Part shown: piece after piece, positions 23,417-34,700 of the stretch
How the letters are laid out: every line of letters begins with the position of its first letter
Position numbering within the stretch: position 1 is the first letter of the stretch
From: Cladocopium goreaui
Lineage: Eukaryota; Sar; Dinophyceae; Suessiales; Symbiodiniaceae
Length of the DNA stretch: 64,000 nucleotides
Direction of reading: 5' to 3'
Assembly (NCBI GenBank): GCA_947184155.2
Contig: CAMXCT020000815.1
Span: forward strand, 91,943 to 155,942
Made by a program: the position numbers and the translations under genes
The notes under the pieces: generated by a model
Seen by the model: the letters and a program-made list of their open reading frames with translations, nothing else
Told to the model about the DNA's origin: nothing
Databases searched by the model: none

Positions 23417-23446
23417 AGAAAAAATAACTATATATAATAAGAGAAA
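23410..23446 (+). promoter_or_regulatory. AT-rich leader motif before island ORF 4
   Basis: TACTTAAAGAAAAAA, then CTATATATAATAAGAG, directly before the ATG at 23447. It shares its first 15 bases and its layout with 22706-22750. Confidence 0.55.
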
Positions 23447-23937
23447 ATGAGTAGAGCAAAAATTGAGGTTATAGATATAGGTAATATTGGTTTATATGCT
23501 GACTTTGGTAGTGAAAGCGAGGACGATGACTGGGAAAGAAAAGCAATAGAAAAAGAAGATGAAGAGATTAGAGACTTTGTGAAGTGTCATCCTATGCCTT
23601 CACCAGATGATGAGGAAGGAGAAAAGTTTGGAAGAATGTAATTGATAGGGTGAAAAACGACCAAGGAATAAATGCTATGATAATATATTCATTCGTTAAC
23701 TTTGACATTATCAAAAGAATGTATGAAAACCTCACGGATAAAACAGTAATCATTGAATGTGGTAAGAAACTTAACCGTGATGGAAAATGGGATGTTATGG
23801 CAATAAATCAAACTCTATCAGCATTAGCAATAGATGAACTAAACGATACAAACAAACCTATCACAAGTCAAGTCAGGATAATTGAACACTGGTGGGATGG
23901 AATAGGAAACTGGAAAGCTTACATGATTAATTCATAA
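23447..23937 (+). pseudogene. Two-part gene, probably frameshifted (island ORF 4)
   Basis: The first frame (23447-23641, 64 codons) starts MSRAKIEVIDIGNIGLYADF and becomes acidic (ESEDDDWERK). A second frame, open from about 23614 to 23937, carries NDQGINAMIIYSFVNFDIIK and ends WWDGIGNWKAYMINS. It has no ATG near its start. Moving into it one base early near 23620-23630 would fuse the two, so a one-base loss in a single gene of about 160 codons is the simplest reading. Two separate genes remain possible. No family is recognised. Confidence 0.5.
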
Positions 23938-24133
23938 TATCTTAATAAAATAGATTATGAAGTAGTCATCCACCCAAACACAAACAAAACCCCCAACAGT
24001 CTAAACAAATCCTACCCCCATTCAATCCAAACATCAACAGTGAAAGTTCAGGGCAAAATAGTCCCAAAACCCCCACCACATGAAACATCAAAGATAAGGA
24101 AGAAACATGGAACATAAACCTAAAAACCATAAC
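23938..24133 (+). other. Tail of the island; in-frame open segment after a stop
   Basis: In the frame of ORF 4, past its TAA at 23935-23937, the sequence stays open for about 58 codons to TAA at 24115-24117. It is basic and rich in Pro, Asn and Ser (VVIHPNTNKTPNSLN). It has no start codon of its own. The + strand is purine-rich before this point and C/A-rich after it. Confidence 0.3.
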
Positions 24134-24263
24134 AACCAACAATGAACGCTGGAATGTCCCAGCATCCCCCTTTTACCATTTTTTCCCATTTATAGATGAT
24201 TTTCCCATTAAAACCTCCATTGATAATGGATTTTCCATGGCTATGTTAGTCATGACCAGATGG
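24134..24263. repeat. Right terminal inverted repeat of the island
   Basis: About 130 bp. Read inward from 24263 it gives CTGGTCATGACTAACATAGC, then an AAAATCC/ATGGG-rich middle, then GGACATTCCAGCGTTCATTG. The middle resembles the interior of family A hairpins. Confidence 0.75.
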
Positions 24264-24420
24264 TACTTAAGACTGAGATTTTCGGAGCGAATCTGTGGTC
24301 CAAGACCAAAGTAAGTATAGCTTCTAATCACTTTGGTGACAGGGATGATCAGCCCCAAAAAACACCCCGGCCACAGCAGAACGTCACAGTTTCATACAGT
24401 TTCATCTTAGCCGGAACAGT

Positions 24421-24726
24421 GTGAATCGAGATGCCGATCTCTGCATAAAATTAGCATTCAAAATGCCCGCCAAAAAGCTGTGCCAACCTCCAGCTGCCGT
24501 CCTTGGCTCTGCAAAACTGAGTGAAGTGGCGCGGTCCCAATTGAAGTCTGGAGATCTGAAAATCGCCTCAGCAGGTTCAGGATCAAAAAGCGAGTCTCCA
24601 AAGACACCAGATGCTGAAAACACCTACAACTGGTTCAGCGCGGTTGCAGCACTGGTTCAGCTCAGCTCTGATTTAAAGCCAGAAGCTCCAAGCGTTTTCC
24701 AAAGCCATGGCAGAGCGTGTCGCTGA
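24421..24726 (+). CDS. Possible exon of unknown gene
   Basis: A + frame open for 101 codons reads MPAKKLCQPPAAVLGSAKLS, then SEVARSQLKSGDLKIAS, and has an even, protein-like composition. It ends at a stop at 24724. Splice limits are not defined and no domain is recognised. It begins about 160 bp after the island's right end and is of host composition. Confidence 0.35.
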   Translation: MNRDADLCIKLAFKMPAKKLCQPPAAVLGSAKLSEVARSQLKSGDLKIASAGSGSKSESPKTPDAENTYNWFSAVAALVQLSSDLKPEAPSVFQSHGRACR

Positions 24727-25377
24727 AGGAGAGGTGTGGATCTCAGAGGTGGTGAAAAGTGGAAGCATTTGTGCACCACAAGGAGCTTCAAAACACGCAG
24801 GGAACACACAATAAATAATTTGTATAGATTAATATAGGAATGAGACTAGCAGAGCTGCTTCGTGCTGCGAATGTTCTGGCTCTGACATTGATGAGCCCCC
24901 AAGTTAATTGCAAGGAATTTGTCATTGTCAGCTTTCCCTGCTTTCAGTCGTTTCGAACATGACTCTAATCAGCCTACCCCATCCTACCCCATATGGTCTT
25001 GTAGCTTCAGGGAATAACACATTTGCCACCATGATTGCCAAACATGGGGATTCTTGACATGTCCATGACTCCGAATTAGCTGTGCCTCCAAGAACAGGGA
25101 AACTTTGACGTCCAACACAACTCGTGATTCCAATCAAGGAGGTTGGATGGGCTCCCTGCTGACCCCCTCCCAAGATTTCCGCTGATCTCAATGGTTTGGC
25201 TGAGGCCAGCGCATGCCACTCAAATTTGGCTGCAGAGGCAGGGTCTTGTTGCACAGCTGGATCCAAACAGCAGCGATCCAAAAAAAACCCCTTGAAGTAC
25301 TGTGAATGAAAGAGCCATATGTGGGACCTCCCCATGGCAACAGTATGACAAGAGTTTTGAATAGTTTCTGGTTGGTG
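24727..25377. other. No confident gene
   Basis: A - strand frame of 135 codons (24928-25335) is open without recognisable content. Confidence 0.25.
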
Positions 25378-25470
25378 GTTTGGAACATTTTTTATTTTCC
25401 ATAATATCTGGGATAATCCTTCCCATTGACGAACTCATATTTTTCAAAGGGGGTTGAAACCACCAACCAG
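25378..25470. mobile_element. MITE-like inverted-repeat element, family D copy 1
   Basis: CTGGTTGGTGGTTTGGAA at the left and AACCACCAACCAG at the right, around a core (TTTTTTATTTTCCA, CTTCCCATTGACGAACTCAT) shared with 49472-49577. Flanking dinucleotides do not match here. Confidence 0.7.
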
Positions 25471-25498
25471 GTTTGATCTGTTTCGCTGTTTCTTTGAG

Positions 25499-25654
25499 GC
25501 GAGTAATGGGTTTTACCCCAAGCACAGTGCGGCAGAGGTGCTACAGATCTCCAACTTACTGGCGCAGCAGGCATCCGATAAGACTGGCGGCTCGTGCGCC
25601 GTGGAGCACAGGGAGCTTCCCGGGGTTGCCAAAAGGGCTACTCACTCTTTGTGA
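25499..25654 (+). CDS. Exon of unknown host gene next to the LINE
   Basis: After the acceptor TTTCTTTGAG|G, the frame reads ASNGFYPKHSAAEVLQISNL, then LAQQASDKTGGSCAVEHRELPG, and reaches a TGA at 25652-25654. A GC donor after AAAAGG (25636) is the alternative 3' end. The composition is GC-richer than the flanks and clearly protein-like. The left target-site repeat of the LINE begins only 28 bp past the stop, so the retrotransposon entered a 3' untranslated region or an intron of this gene in antisense orientation. No family is recognised. Confidence 0.5.
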   Translation, partial: ASNGFYPKHSAAEVLQISNLLAQQASDKTGGSCAVEHRELPGVAKRATHSL

Positions 25655-25681
25655 ATAGGCACACTTCGGTTCAAGAATGGG

Positions 25682-25692
25682 TTCAGGTATTG
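25682..25692. repeat. Target-site duplication at the LINE 3' end
   Basis: TTCAGGTATTG. The identical 11 bases occur at 36873-36883, on the other side of the LINE. Confidence 0.9.
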
Positions 25693-25706
25693 TTTTTTTT
25701 TTTTTT
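25693..25706 (-). other. Poly(A) tail of the LINE
   Basis: Fourteen T on the + strand, directly next to the target-site repeat. This is the expected product of target-primed reverse transcription of a polyadenylated RNA. Confidence 0.9.
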
Positions 25707-25760
25707 CCCATTCTGCCGGCGTGAGGAATCCTCGTGCGGTCTCGCTGGATTGAATTCAAA

Positions 25761-28700
25761 TCAGGCCCCTTGATAGTCTGGCAGGAAAGACCATCGCGTG
25801 ACCTTTGCCGACGCACTCCATGCATCAGCAAGCCAAGTCTTGTCCTTGGCAGTGCAGGCAGCGGGTTCACGCCACCCTTCAAAATGGGCACGGGCTTTAA
25901 GCCCACGAATGAGTGCCACTACCATGCTACGGCACAGCGCGCTGGGGTATTCCTTAGCAGCGGCTGTCCGAAAGAGGCCACGCTCATTGCGCCCAGCAAG
26001 CGCGGCCGTAGGGCGAGTGCGCCACGTCTCTGCTCCTTCACGTAGCGCCGTAGCCACCACTGGTGCAGCACCCAAATTCAATGCCCGCAAGCAAGTAGGC
26101 TTAACTCCGGCCGCTCCGTACTCATACTGCTCCACATAGTGTCGGACCGCATCCGGTAGGGCCATAAGCCATTGCTGATGAGCCTGTGTGCGCCAGACGG
26201 AGGCACGCTCATCTTGTGAATCAGGCTGTTGTTGATGTTCCCAAGGGTGCTCCATGATCGCACCACCTCCATTGGTGACCACCGCCACTTCAATGGTCCA
26301 GGTATTCATCAACAATTGTGTGCCCATAGAGCTCTGCTTTAATTCCTGCCCTGTGCATTCAGGCAGGCTCCATGGAAGAGCAGCCGATCTCAGCGGCCTC
26401 GGCCCAGCTCCATCATCCAGCTGGATGTGCCGCGCGGCCGACCATGTCTCACACGGTGGGCCAGCAAGAACACCTGCAATAAGGCCACCTTGTGCAAAAC
26501 GTCGAACGTAGTCATAGTTCTCTCCATTGGCCAGGTTACCCAGCTCCGGATGGACAGCGGTATCCAGGGAGAGCATACGAATGGTGACTCCCGGCCACAA
26601 ATGATGCCCAATGTGCTCAAGCCACCAATGACAATCACCCACCCTTCTGCGCCCACTAAAAAGGTGGAAAATCCAAATGATCCGCTGATCTCCTTCTCGA
26701 CATACAGGTACTCCTCGGCAAAGAGGTACATGTAGAGGACGTTGAAGGATAGAGCAAAGCAAAGAGTGCTGATCGCGAATAGAATCCAAAATGACCTCCC
26801 GCACACGCACGGTGACCAGATCTTGCGCGTCCTTCTCGACAATGTGCTGCGGGCAGAAGGCACCATCCATGCGGCGTCGCCAGCACACCAGCTTACCAAC
26901 GGGTGACTGAAAAACAATTTGACTTATGGCCTCCAAACAGCGTCCAAAAAATTCCACCGAGAGATGAGCAAATCGAGAAAAACGAAGGTCATCATGCATC
27001 CAAACAGCAAGAGCCCACGCGCCAAGACCCTCTGCCGCTGGAGGAAGACCATGACCATCCGCCAAATTTGTCAAGCGCCAAAGGATAGGATCAGGATCAA
27101 CAAATGTCTGCAAGGATGGATCTCGAAGAACTGCATCAAAGGCCATCTTGCAGTTGTGCACCCAAGCATCGTCGATCGGGTCAATCAAACCTTCATTGCG
27201 GCACGCCTGCAACCACCGGGCATCCGCATCCAATCGAGTCTCACATTGAGTCTCCATCTGCGAGAGCACGTGAGGAATAACGGTGGCAGGCATTCGCAAG
27301 TGTCTGTCATCCTGTTTGGTTTCAACAATAGGCGCAATAACCTCCAAAGGTTCGTGCATCCACGTGAGTCTTTCATAACATCCATTCCGATGTCGTCGGC
27401 TCTGATGAAGATGGATTTGCAGTCGATTCACCGTCCAACAACATGTCCAACAAGCCGGGCATACTGTGGAGGTCATGAATTTCCTTTCCTCGCTAGGCTC
27501 ACCATGTGCACTCCAGAGGTGATTTTGCCATTGTCGGACCGAAAGAAAGGTCTTTGCGCACCAGCGGCATTCATAATTGGGGGCGGTTACCACCGATGCC
27601 GGATCATCCAGAGCAAAAGTAACTCCTCCCTTCAGCAGCTGATGATGCAAAGTTTGGTGTGCCGTCACAGCATCGCCAATGACCTTGTTCTGCAGCAATG
27701 CTCTCTTGTAGAGTCGGCGAACAAAACGAGGACCATCGTCACGTCGATCAGCAAACCATTGAAGCAGTATGGATCGAGAGGCCGTCATGGGATCAAACGC
27801 AATGAGTGTGGCATCCATGGAAATGAGCCATGTAAGCGCCTGTCGGATTGCCTTCCACCAAGAGCAGGATACCTCATCAGGGGCTGTAACCATTTCAATG
27901 ATCTGAGTCGGGGCATCAATGAAGAGATGGAATGCAAAAAGAAGACGATGCTTTGCCAGACGTAGTTCAATCGATGGCATCTGCCAACTCATCAATAGAT
28001 GGACGTCCGACAATTGATTGTGCGCCCAGAAGCCATTGCCCACGACCGTACGGATCCATTTCAAATATGTTGTATGAAGCCGTTGGACCTGTTGGGCAGT
28101 GAGCAGTGGCCAATTCCCAGCACCGTGCAGAAGCACAGGCATGAGAAGTGCATCAAGAAGACGAAGACGCACATTGACACCAATGTACCTGTTGCGCAAG
28201 ATCAACTTGGTAATCTGGCGATAAGCTAAGCCAGCACGGCTCACCCGATATCTGATCTCAGCATCAATGCTTCCATCTGCTTGAAAACAGGTGCCAAGGT
28301 GCTCATACACAGGCACGCATCGAACATGTTGTCCCAAAGGAGGAACAGAAATGCGAGCAAAATTGGCGACCAAACATTCACGACGACATGCAGGCGCATC
28401 AGGACCACGAAAGGCCAACACCACTTCCGTTTTACGGGGCTTCAAATTGAGAGTCAGGCCATAGGATGCGCAAACCTCAATCGTGGTTTGTAAAGTCCAA
28501 GCGATGGTCGAAACCAGATCATTGGCCTTGAGTGCAGCAACCGGTACGGCAAGATCATCCACCCAGGCAACCGGAGCTGCCCGCAGTCCCAAATGCGAGA
28601 ATGCAGCTTGTAGCGGCAAGAACTGATCCAACTGGGTCTGAAAGTCTTGCAATACAACTGCCATGAGGCTGTTGAAAGCAACATCTGCTAAGGGGCTGCC

Positions 28701-31700
28701 AGGTCGACTTCCACGTTCTGTTTGATGAACGGCATCAGAAGCACCAAGCGCATACCAAGTAAAACAATGCCCATCCCGAATGAGTCTTGCTGCTGGCTGA
28801 AGAAGCGGGGCTGAATCAATGGGAGGCTCCTTTGCCAATTTGGTACCCAGCACGGTCAAGTCAATGCCATTGTCGGTCAAGACTTGTCGCAGTTTGGGAT
28901 GCAGGGTTTCAGCGCCACCAAATATCAATTGCCGGACCATGGAGTGAAAGGCACTTCGGATGTCCACGAAAATGATGGCGGAGGAAACCACATGCTGCGC
29001 CGCAAGCTGAGTGAAGGCACGCACATACATTGTGGCAAACAACGTGGAACTTCGTCGAAAGCCACCCAGTTGAAGCGGCAGCCGGAAATGCTCCAAGGCC
29101 GGTAAGAATTGGCCACGCAGGTGCGAGTGGACCAACTTACCAATGCCGTCGATCAACATGATCCCTCTCATGCCATCGATTTTCTGACTCACCTCTTTCT
29201 TGGCAATCGGGTGGAGGATTCCTCCCTTCCCCTGAATGGGTTCTGCGCCCAAGATCCACACCTTCATCATGAAGGCGTGGAGAATGTCAGAATGTTGTCG
29301 GCAAGCATGCTGCAATGCCACTGGCGAAACTAAGTCCATGCCTGATGCCTTGCCTGTCTTGATGCGGCAGCCCAATGTTTCCACGGCAAAACGTGAGGGC
29401 AAAGCTTCCAAACAAATTTGCAGAGGAATATCATCCAAAGCCTGGTGTTGGGCGGCATGGCATTGTTGAAGAAGTTCGCCATACGGCACGCAATGTCCAG
29501 CTTCCAATGCATCGTAATGTGCAAATTGGTCTTCCAAGGACGGGCCGGTACATCTGAGATTGGATTTTCTCTTACTTCTCCACCTGGGAAGTAAAGGCTG
29601 CAAGGTTTTCCAGAGTGACTGTGCATTCTTGGAGGACTCATATCCTGCTTGCGCAGCCAAGCTTTCGTAAAACATGCAGTCATCTGTGCGAACAGCCTGC
29701 ACGACTCTTGGTGCCAGATCTTCATATGCCCAAAGATGCCATGCGTACGCACGGTCACAGTCACGTCTCCATCCTTGAAAAGATCGGGTCACCTGATGGG
29801 GTTGACGCCATGCAGCAAATAGCTCTCGAAGCAGGCCACGACAATGATGACGGCGTGCAGCATTGAGACATTTCCAATGGTGCCTCTTTGCATCAATCAA
29901 CTGCTTGGTATCATCAGAAAGATGACGCTTGCGCCAAATTCTGGGTTTTGGGTTCCACTGCTTGATCCAATGTTGCAATCGTGCAGCATGCGTGTGAACA
30001 TCAGTCGCCCATGTGACCTCCAGGGGGGCATCCTGCACCTTGCTTCCACGGGTGTGACGAGGTCTTCGGTCAGCTGGGAAGAACTCAAGCTGAAGCTCAG
30101 CACAAACACAATCATGATCACGGCGATGAAGAGCCAAATCAATGTGTGTGCTAACCCATGTGGACACGCCATCATGTGGAAAGTTGTTGGAAACTGCAAT
30201 ATAGTCCAAACGAGCTGATGTGCCTTTGGGATGTGTCCAAGTGGGAGCCGGTCCATCATGACACTCCGCAAAGGTCTGAGGCAGAAAAAGATCATGGTTG
30301 GCGAGCCACGTGTGAAATTGAGCACCTTTGCTGTTCTCATCATCAGCTTGATGTGGACCAATGCAGGGGGATGTCACACTGCCAACCCGACTGTTGGCAT
30401 CGGTCAGCATAACCATTGGCCATTGACGATAGGCAGCAGGTATTGCTGCAGTCGTGGCATCCCAAAACGTCTGCAGGACGTCCTCTTCATCATCCGAAGG
30501 AGCATGCACCACTAAGAAGAGAAGTTTGCATCCAGGATGTGCCCATCGGACCAACAGACGGCGCGAGGTGGCATGCAAGATACGAAGATCAGTCGTATCG
30601 ATATCAATGGTTCCACCAGATGTGGGGATGGATTTGCGCAACCAAAGTTGAATTCCACCTTGTCCACGTGCAGTCGCTGGGCCAGAAAGAACGTGAAACT
30701 GTTGAAAGAACGAGTGCCCGGTCATGCGAGCACGAGTCTCCTGAAGACCAATGACATGAAGACGTTCATTCATGAACTGATCAGCTAAGGCTTCAGCACG
30801 AGCGCCCAAATAACCCGAAGCAAAATCTTGTCCAGGAAACATGGTCATGACATTGGCCGTTGCAAAACGCAACCGAACAGGGTGACTTTCAGGACTGTCT
30901 GGCAAAGCTTGGAAACGACGCAACATTGCAGGATGAAAATCATCAGACGGAGGCATCTGAAACGGTTGCTCCACATTGAATCTCCAGTGCGTTCCCACTA
31001 GGATAGGTGCATCTTCATGATGCCGCACAGATTTCTCGATCAACCAAAGCCATTGACAAGCACATGTATCATTGCCCTGGAACGTGTACATGTCAAACCA
31101 CTCCACAAGAGAGGTGGTAAAAGAATGGTGCTGAAGCGCATGTCGACAAACTGTGTCAGCAGCCTCATTCCAAGGATGACTTTGATGACTTTGGATGTGC
31201 GTCCAATAGATTGGCCACGGAAGTACAACCTCAAGCCAGTGGATCAAAGATCGCAGCACAATGTGAACATCAGAGTTACAATGTGCAGCTTGACATCCTT
31301 GTGCAATATTGGCGGTATGCACACAGTCAAACGCAATCTCGAACCAGGGTTGAACTGCTGGAAGTGAGGCTGCAAGCTGGTGGATCCACAATGCTGCTAA
31401 CACTAGAGCAGTAGCCTCCGCTCTTGGTGCTGTAGCAGAACCAAGGCAAGGAGCACTCATAAATCCACCATGTCGCACGCCATCTTCGGTATGGACGATC
31501 AAAAAGACACCTGCAGCTGCACGGCCACTGGAGCGCCACGCAGATCCATCAGTATAAAAGGTTGCACCGAGAACTTTTTCATCTTGCCAAAGGGGCACAG
31601 CACCAAGTTGTTGCCATGTGGTCTCATGCCACCAAACCTGACTCAGATCAACTGAAGGCCGCAATCCAAGTCCCAATCGTAGTTGCTCACGCAGGAACAA

Positions 31701-34700
31701 AACACGTTGGCAATCAACAGTGGTAAAGCGAGGTGCTGGAATATTCGCTTCAAGGCTGATCACTTTCCGCTGAGCAATGTGTTGAAGCAGGTTCATGTGC
31801 TCATCATCTTCTGAGTCAAGAACCGCTACATGTGCTGTTTCCAAAGCAGTAGTGGCCTGAAGCTGTACCTCACGCTGGATGTGAAAAATCAGATGCATGC
31901 CATGCGTGACATCAAATCGTGGTAGGTCAGTGAGATCACGATCGCCCAACAACGTTCGACAGAGTGCTCTGGGTGGAACTGTGCCACAAATGCCGTCCAA
32001 GTCAATGTAATTTCTCAACTGTGCATGCGAAAGGTCACATGGCGTGGTCAAACATAGCAGCCGTGGATGCCACGGGTCATCCAAGGTGTCGACAATGGCA
32101 ACAACAATCGAGCACATGGTTGGCTGCACATGTTGTACCAAGACAAGATGTGCATGAACTTCAGCCTGCCCATCATGCGGAGTAGGGTGAACAATCACTC
32201 CTGTCAACTCTGCAAAGGGATCCATCCAATCGTCCCAAATCATGACGATCTCATGATACCAGGTTCCAACATTGCCAGTAAGACGCACGTCTCGACATAT
32301 TCCACTGTGAGGTCGTCGGAGGTGATCGGCATACCATGTGGAGATGACAAAAGCCTCAGGAGGGCGCTCCTGCAACTCTTGCTCATTGCTAAATAGCAGC
32401 ATGTGCAAATCATGGATCATCTGTGGTTGCCCTGGAGGAACCGGAACAGCACGGGTGCGAATGGCCGCAATATGCTGCATTTCGTGCTGGACACGTTCAT
32501 GATCTCCATCAACTTTGTCAACAGGGCCATCACTCCCAGGATGTGCTACAGCTGGACAATGCAGCGCTGCTGGCTTTTCTGTCATGGAACTCAAAGGCAT
32601 GGTAGAAGAACTCGTGTCGATCAGTGTAACGTGTTTCACCAAACATGCATCCTCATGTACTTCAGCATGACGAGAGCGGACATCATGTCGTACAAGTCGA
32701 AGTTGGAGCAGGGAGTTGGCTGTGGTTGGCATGACACGTCTTGGAACAAATGGTTCCGAGGAACTTGCAGCCTGACGGTCTCCATGACAATGAGGTGGTC
32801 TGACATGAAGTTCAATACTCGCTGCATCTGGGACATCGTGACGAATAAAACGCTCAAAATGTGCCACACCAGAGCGGGCAGAACACCGCCTTGTTTCACA
32901 GACATGGTTGATGCGCAGGATGTCAATGATATCCTCAGTACACAGCCAACGAGGAACAGAGTAAGCAGCTTGTAGAAGACGATCTTCATGATCACCTTGC
33001 ATTACCGCAGACAAGACAACTGCAGCTTGCGCTTCACGTGGCTTCTGTTCAATCATGACATGCACTGCGTCCAATGTAGTGGTCGCATGAGGAGGTCGAT
33101 GACCAACAATCTTGATTTGCAAGGGATCCGTTCCATGAAGAGTCGACTGCCAAGGCGTAAGCAAATCTTGTCCCCATAAGTGCTTAAAGCTGTCCAATTT
33201 GACCACCCGTGGTGCATTACATTCTGGATGCAATTCATGATGCACGTACCACGTCCAGACATAGAGGATGGGTCCTTCTTCCAGAAATTCCTGCATCGCT
33301 TCTGCCTCAAATGTGTCATCAAGCGGCTCAAACCAATGGTTGTCCATGGGCACCGGGAAGACTCTGAGCGTGGTGTCTTCGGGCACCGTGGTAGTGGATG
33401 TTGAGGTAAATGGTAGCGGAGCAGGAAAAGGAGCAACTGAAGGTCCAGAAGTAAGAGGCTGAACTGTGCTTCCCTGACGCTCAGTGACATGAATCGCCTG
33501 CAACGTATTCATCTGGGAGTCAGGCGGCGGAACACAGACTCGCAAATATGCACCATGCTGCATGACCTGAGGTGCTGCTTGATGAGCAGGCCATACACGA
33601 CCATTGAACTCAACCAAACATGCATCATTTTGCCATGAGCAATATTGCCGCACTCCTGCATAGTGGAGTACACCTTCACGTCCAAGATGTCGAGGCACAC
33701 GATGAACTCTTCTGGTAGCAGCGGGCAATGGGTGGATGCCAGCTGGTGTCAAATGAAAATGCACTTCCACGTCAATGATGACAAGTGCATCCGAGGAAGC
33801 CGTTGGAATGTCCGTCACCGATTGGATGATGAAAGAAAAGTCATCTCGTTGATCTCCCACCATCTGGGTCAAAATCGTGTGAGCTTGCAAGAGACTGGCC
33901 GGGACGATTTCCAGATTTCGTGCAAGCTCCATCAGCATGGGCACACCTGCAGCATTACGCATGAACATATGCAACGGTGGATGCCGAAGCCGATAAAAAT
34001 GACAGTTGAATAACGGTCCAGCAGAATGATCAGGCTCAGCAGATGGAGGAGATGCCGAAGGCGGGTCATCTTCAGGTGGATCCTGATCTCCATCACCAGG
34101 TCCTGTCACAAAGAAGTCCTCACTGTGACCGGTTGGCATGCCATGTGCTGAAACGCCAGAGGTCGAGACTTCACCAGCATGAGCAGCCGCACTTTCCAAG
34201 TTTGGATCATTTGGAATTTGAATTGTAAAGGAATGCCCAGGCCGCATCCGATGGGTGGCATCACCTCCACTTGGCAGCATACGCCATCCATGAAAAATAT
34301 GACATACTCGGCCATAGGGTCCTTGACAAGTTTGCAGAACTTGGGCCGCCTCCAAAATATGGTATCGATTCACCATAGGCGGAAATGAAGCTGCTATTGG
34401 GTGCTCACCAAGCCCATCATGGTCATCCATGTACTGTACTGTCACAAGACCAGAAAATCGGGGTTGATGAAGACCTTGCGCCAAAATCACGTCCAGGGCA
34501 ATGAGTTGATCTGCAGGACCTCTCATTGGCATGGGATTTGGAAGTGTGAAGGCTGTCGGCACGGAGTCATCCAACAGATCACTCCAGGCGTCCATCAAAT
34601 AATCCACCCAATTCGCTCGTTCAGGAGGAAGACGGACAACACGATACTGGTCGTTGTGCAACCTTGTCTCATGATGTAGGTACCATGTACGTACACGTAG

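Larger units (their letters stand above)
22260..24263 (+). mobile_element. 2.0-kb TIR-bounded island carrying virus-like small genes
   Basis: The left end reads CCTCTGGTTATGACTAACAT and the right end, inverted, CATCTGGTCATGACTAACAT. Both continue into AGCCATGG and further in share GGACATTCCAGC.TTCATTG. TA flanks each end (22258-22259 and 24264-24265). The interior is clearly more AT-rich than the host flanks, codes densely on the + strand in ORFs of 50-160 codons with almost no spacing, and uses a repeated AT-rich leader. These traits look like genomes of large algal DNA viruses rather than dinoflagellate genes. The termini match the short family A hairpin elements. I infer either a DNA transposon that captured viral DNA or a viral transposon that entered the host. 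No transposase was recognised. At least two frames are broken. Confidence 0.7.

Noticed and set aside
22260-24263. Maverick/Polinton or virophage identity for the island
   Set aside because: It is only 2 kb, with no integrase, polymerase B, ATPase, protease or capsid motif and a TA rather than 5-6 bp duplication.
26390-26917. Membrane-protein-like - strand frame (FWILFAISTLCFALSFNVLY)
   Set aside because: It overlaps the methyltransferase-like domain of the LINE in another frame. The LINE frame carries conserved-looking motifs through the same bases, so this is a shadow.
26919-27965. 348-codon + strand ORF
   Set aside because: Antisense shadow of the LINE polyprotein, like the many other + frames between 26 and 36.6 kb.
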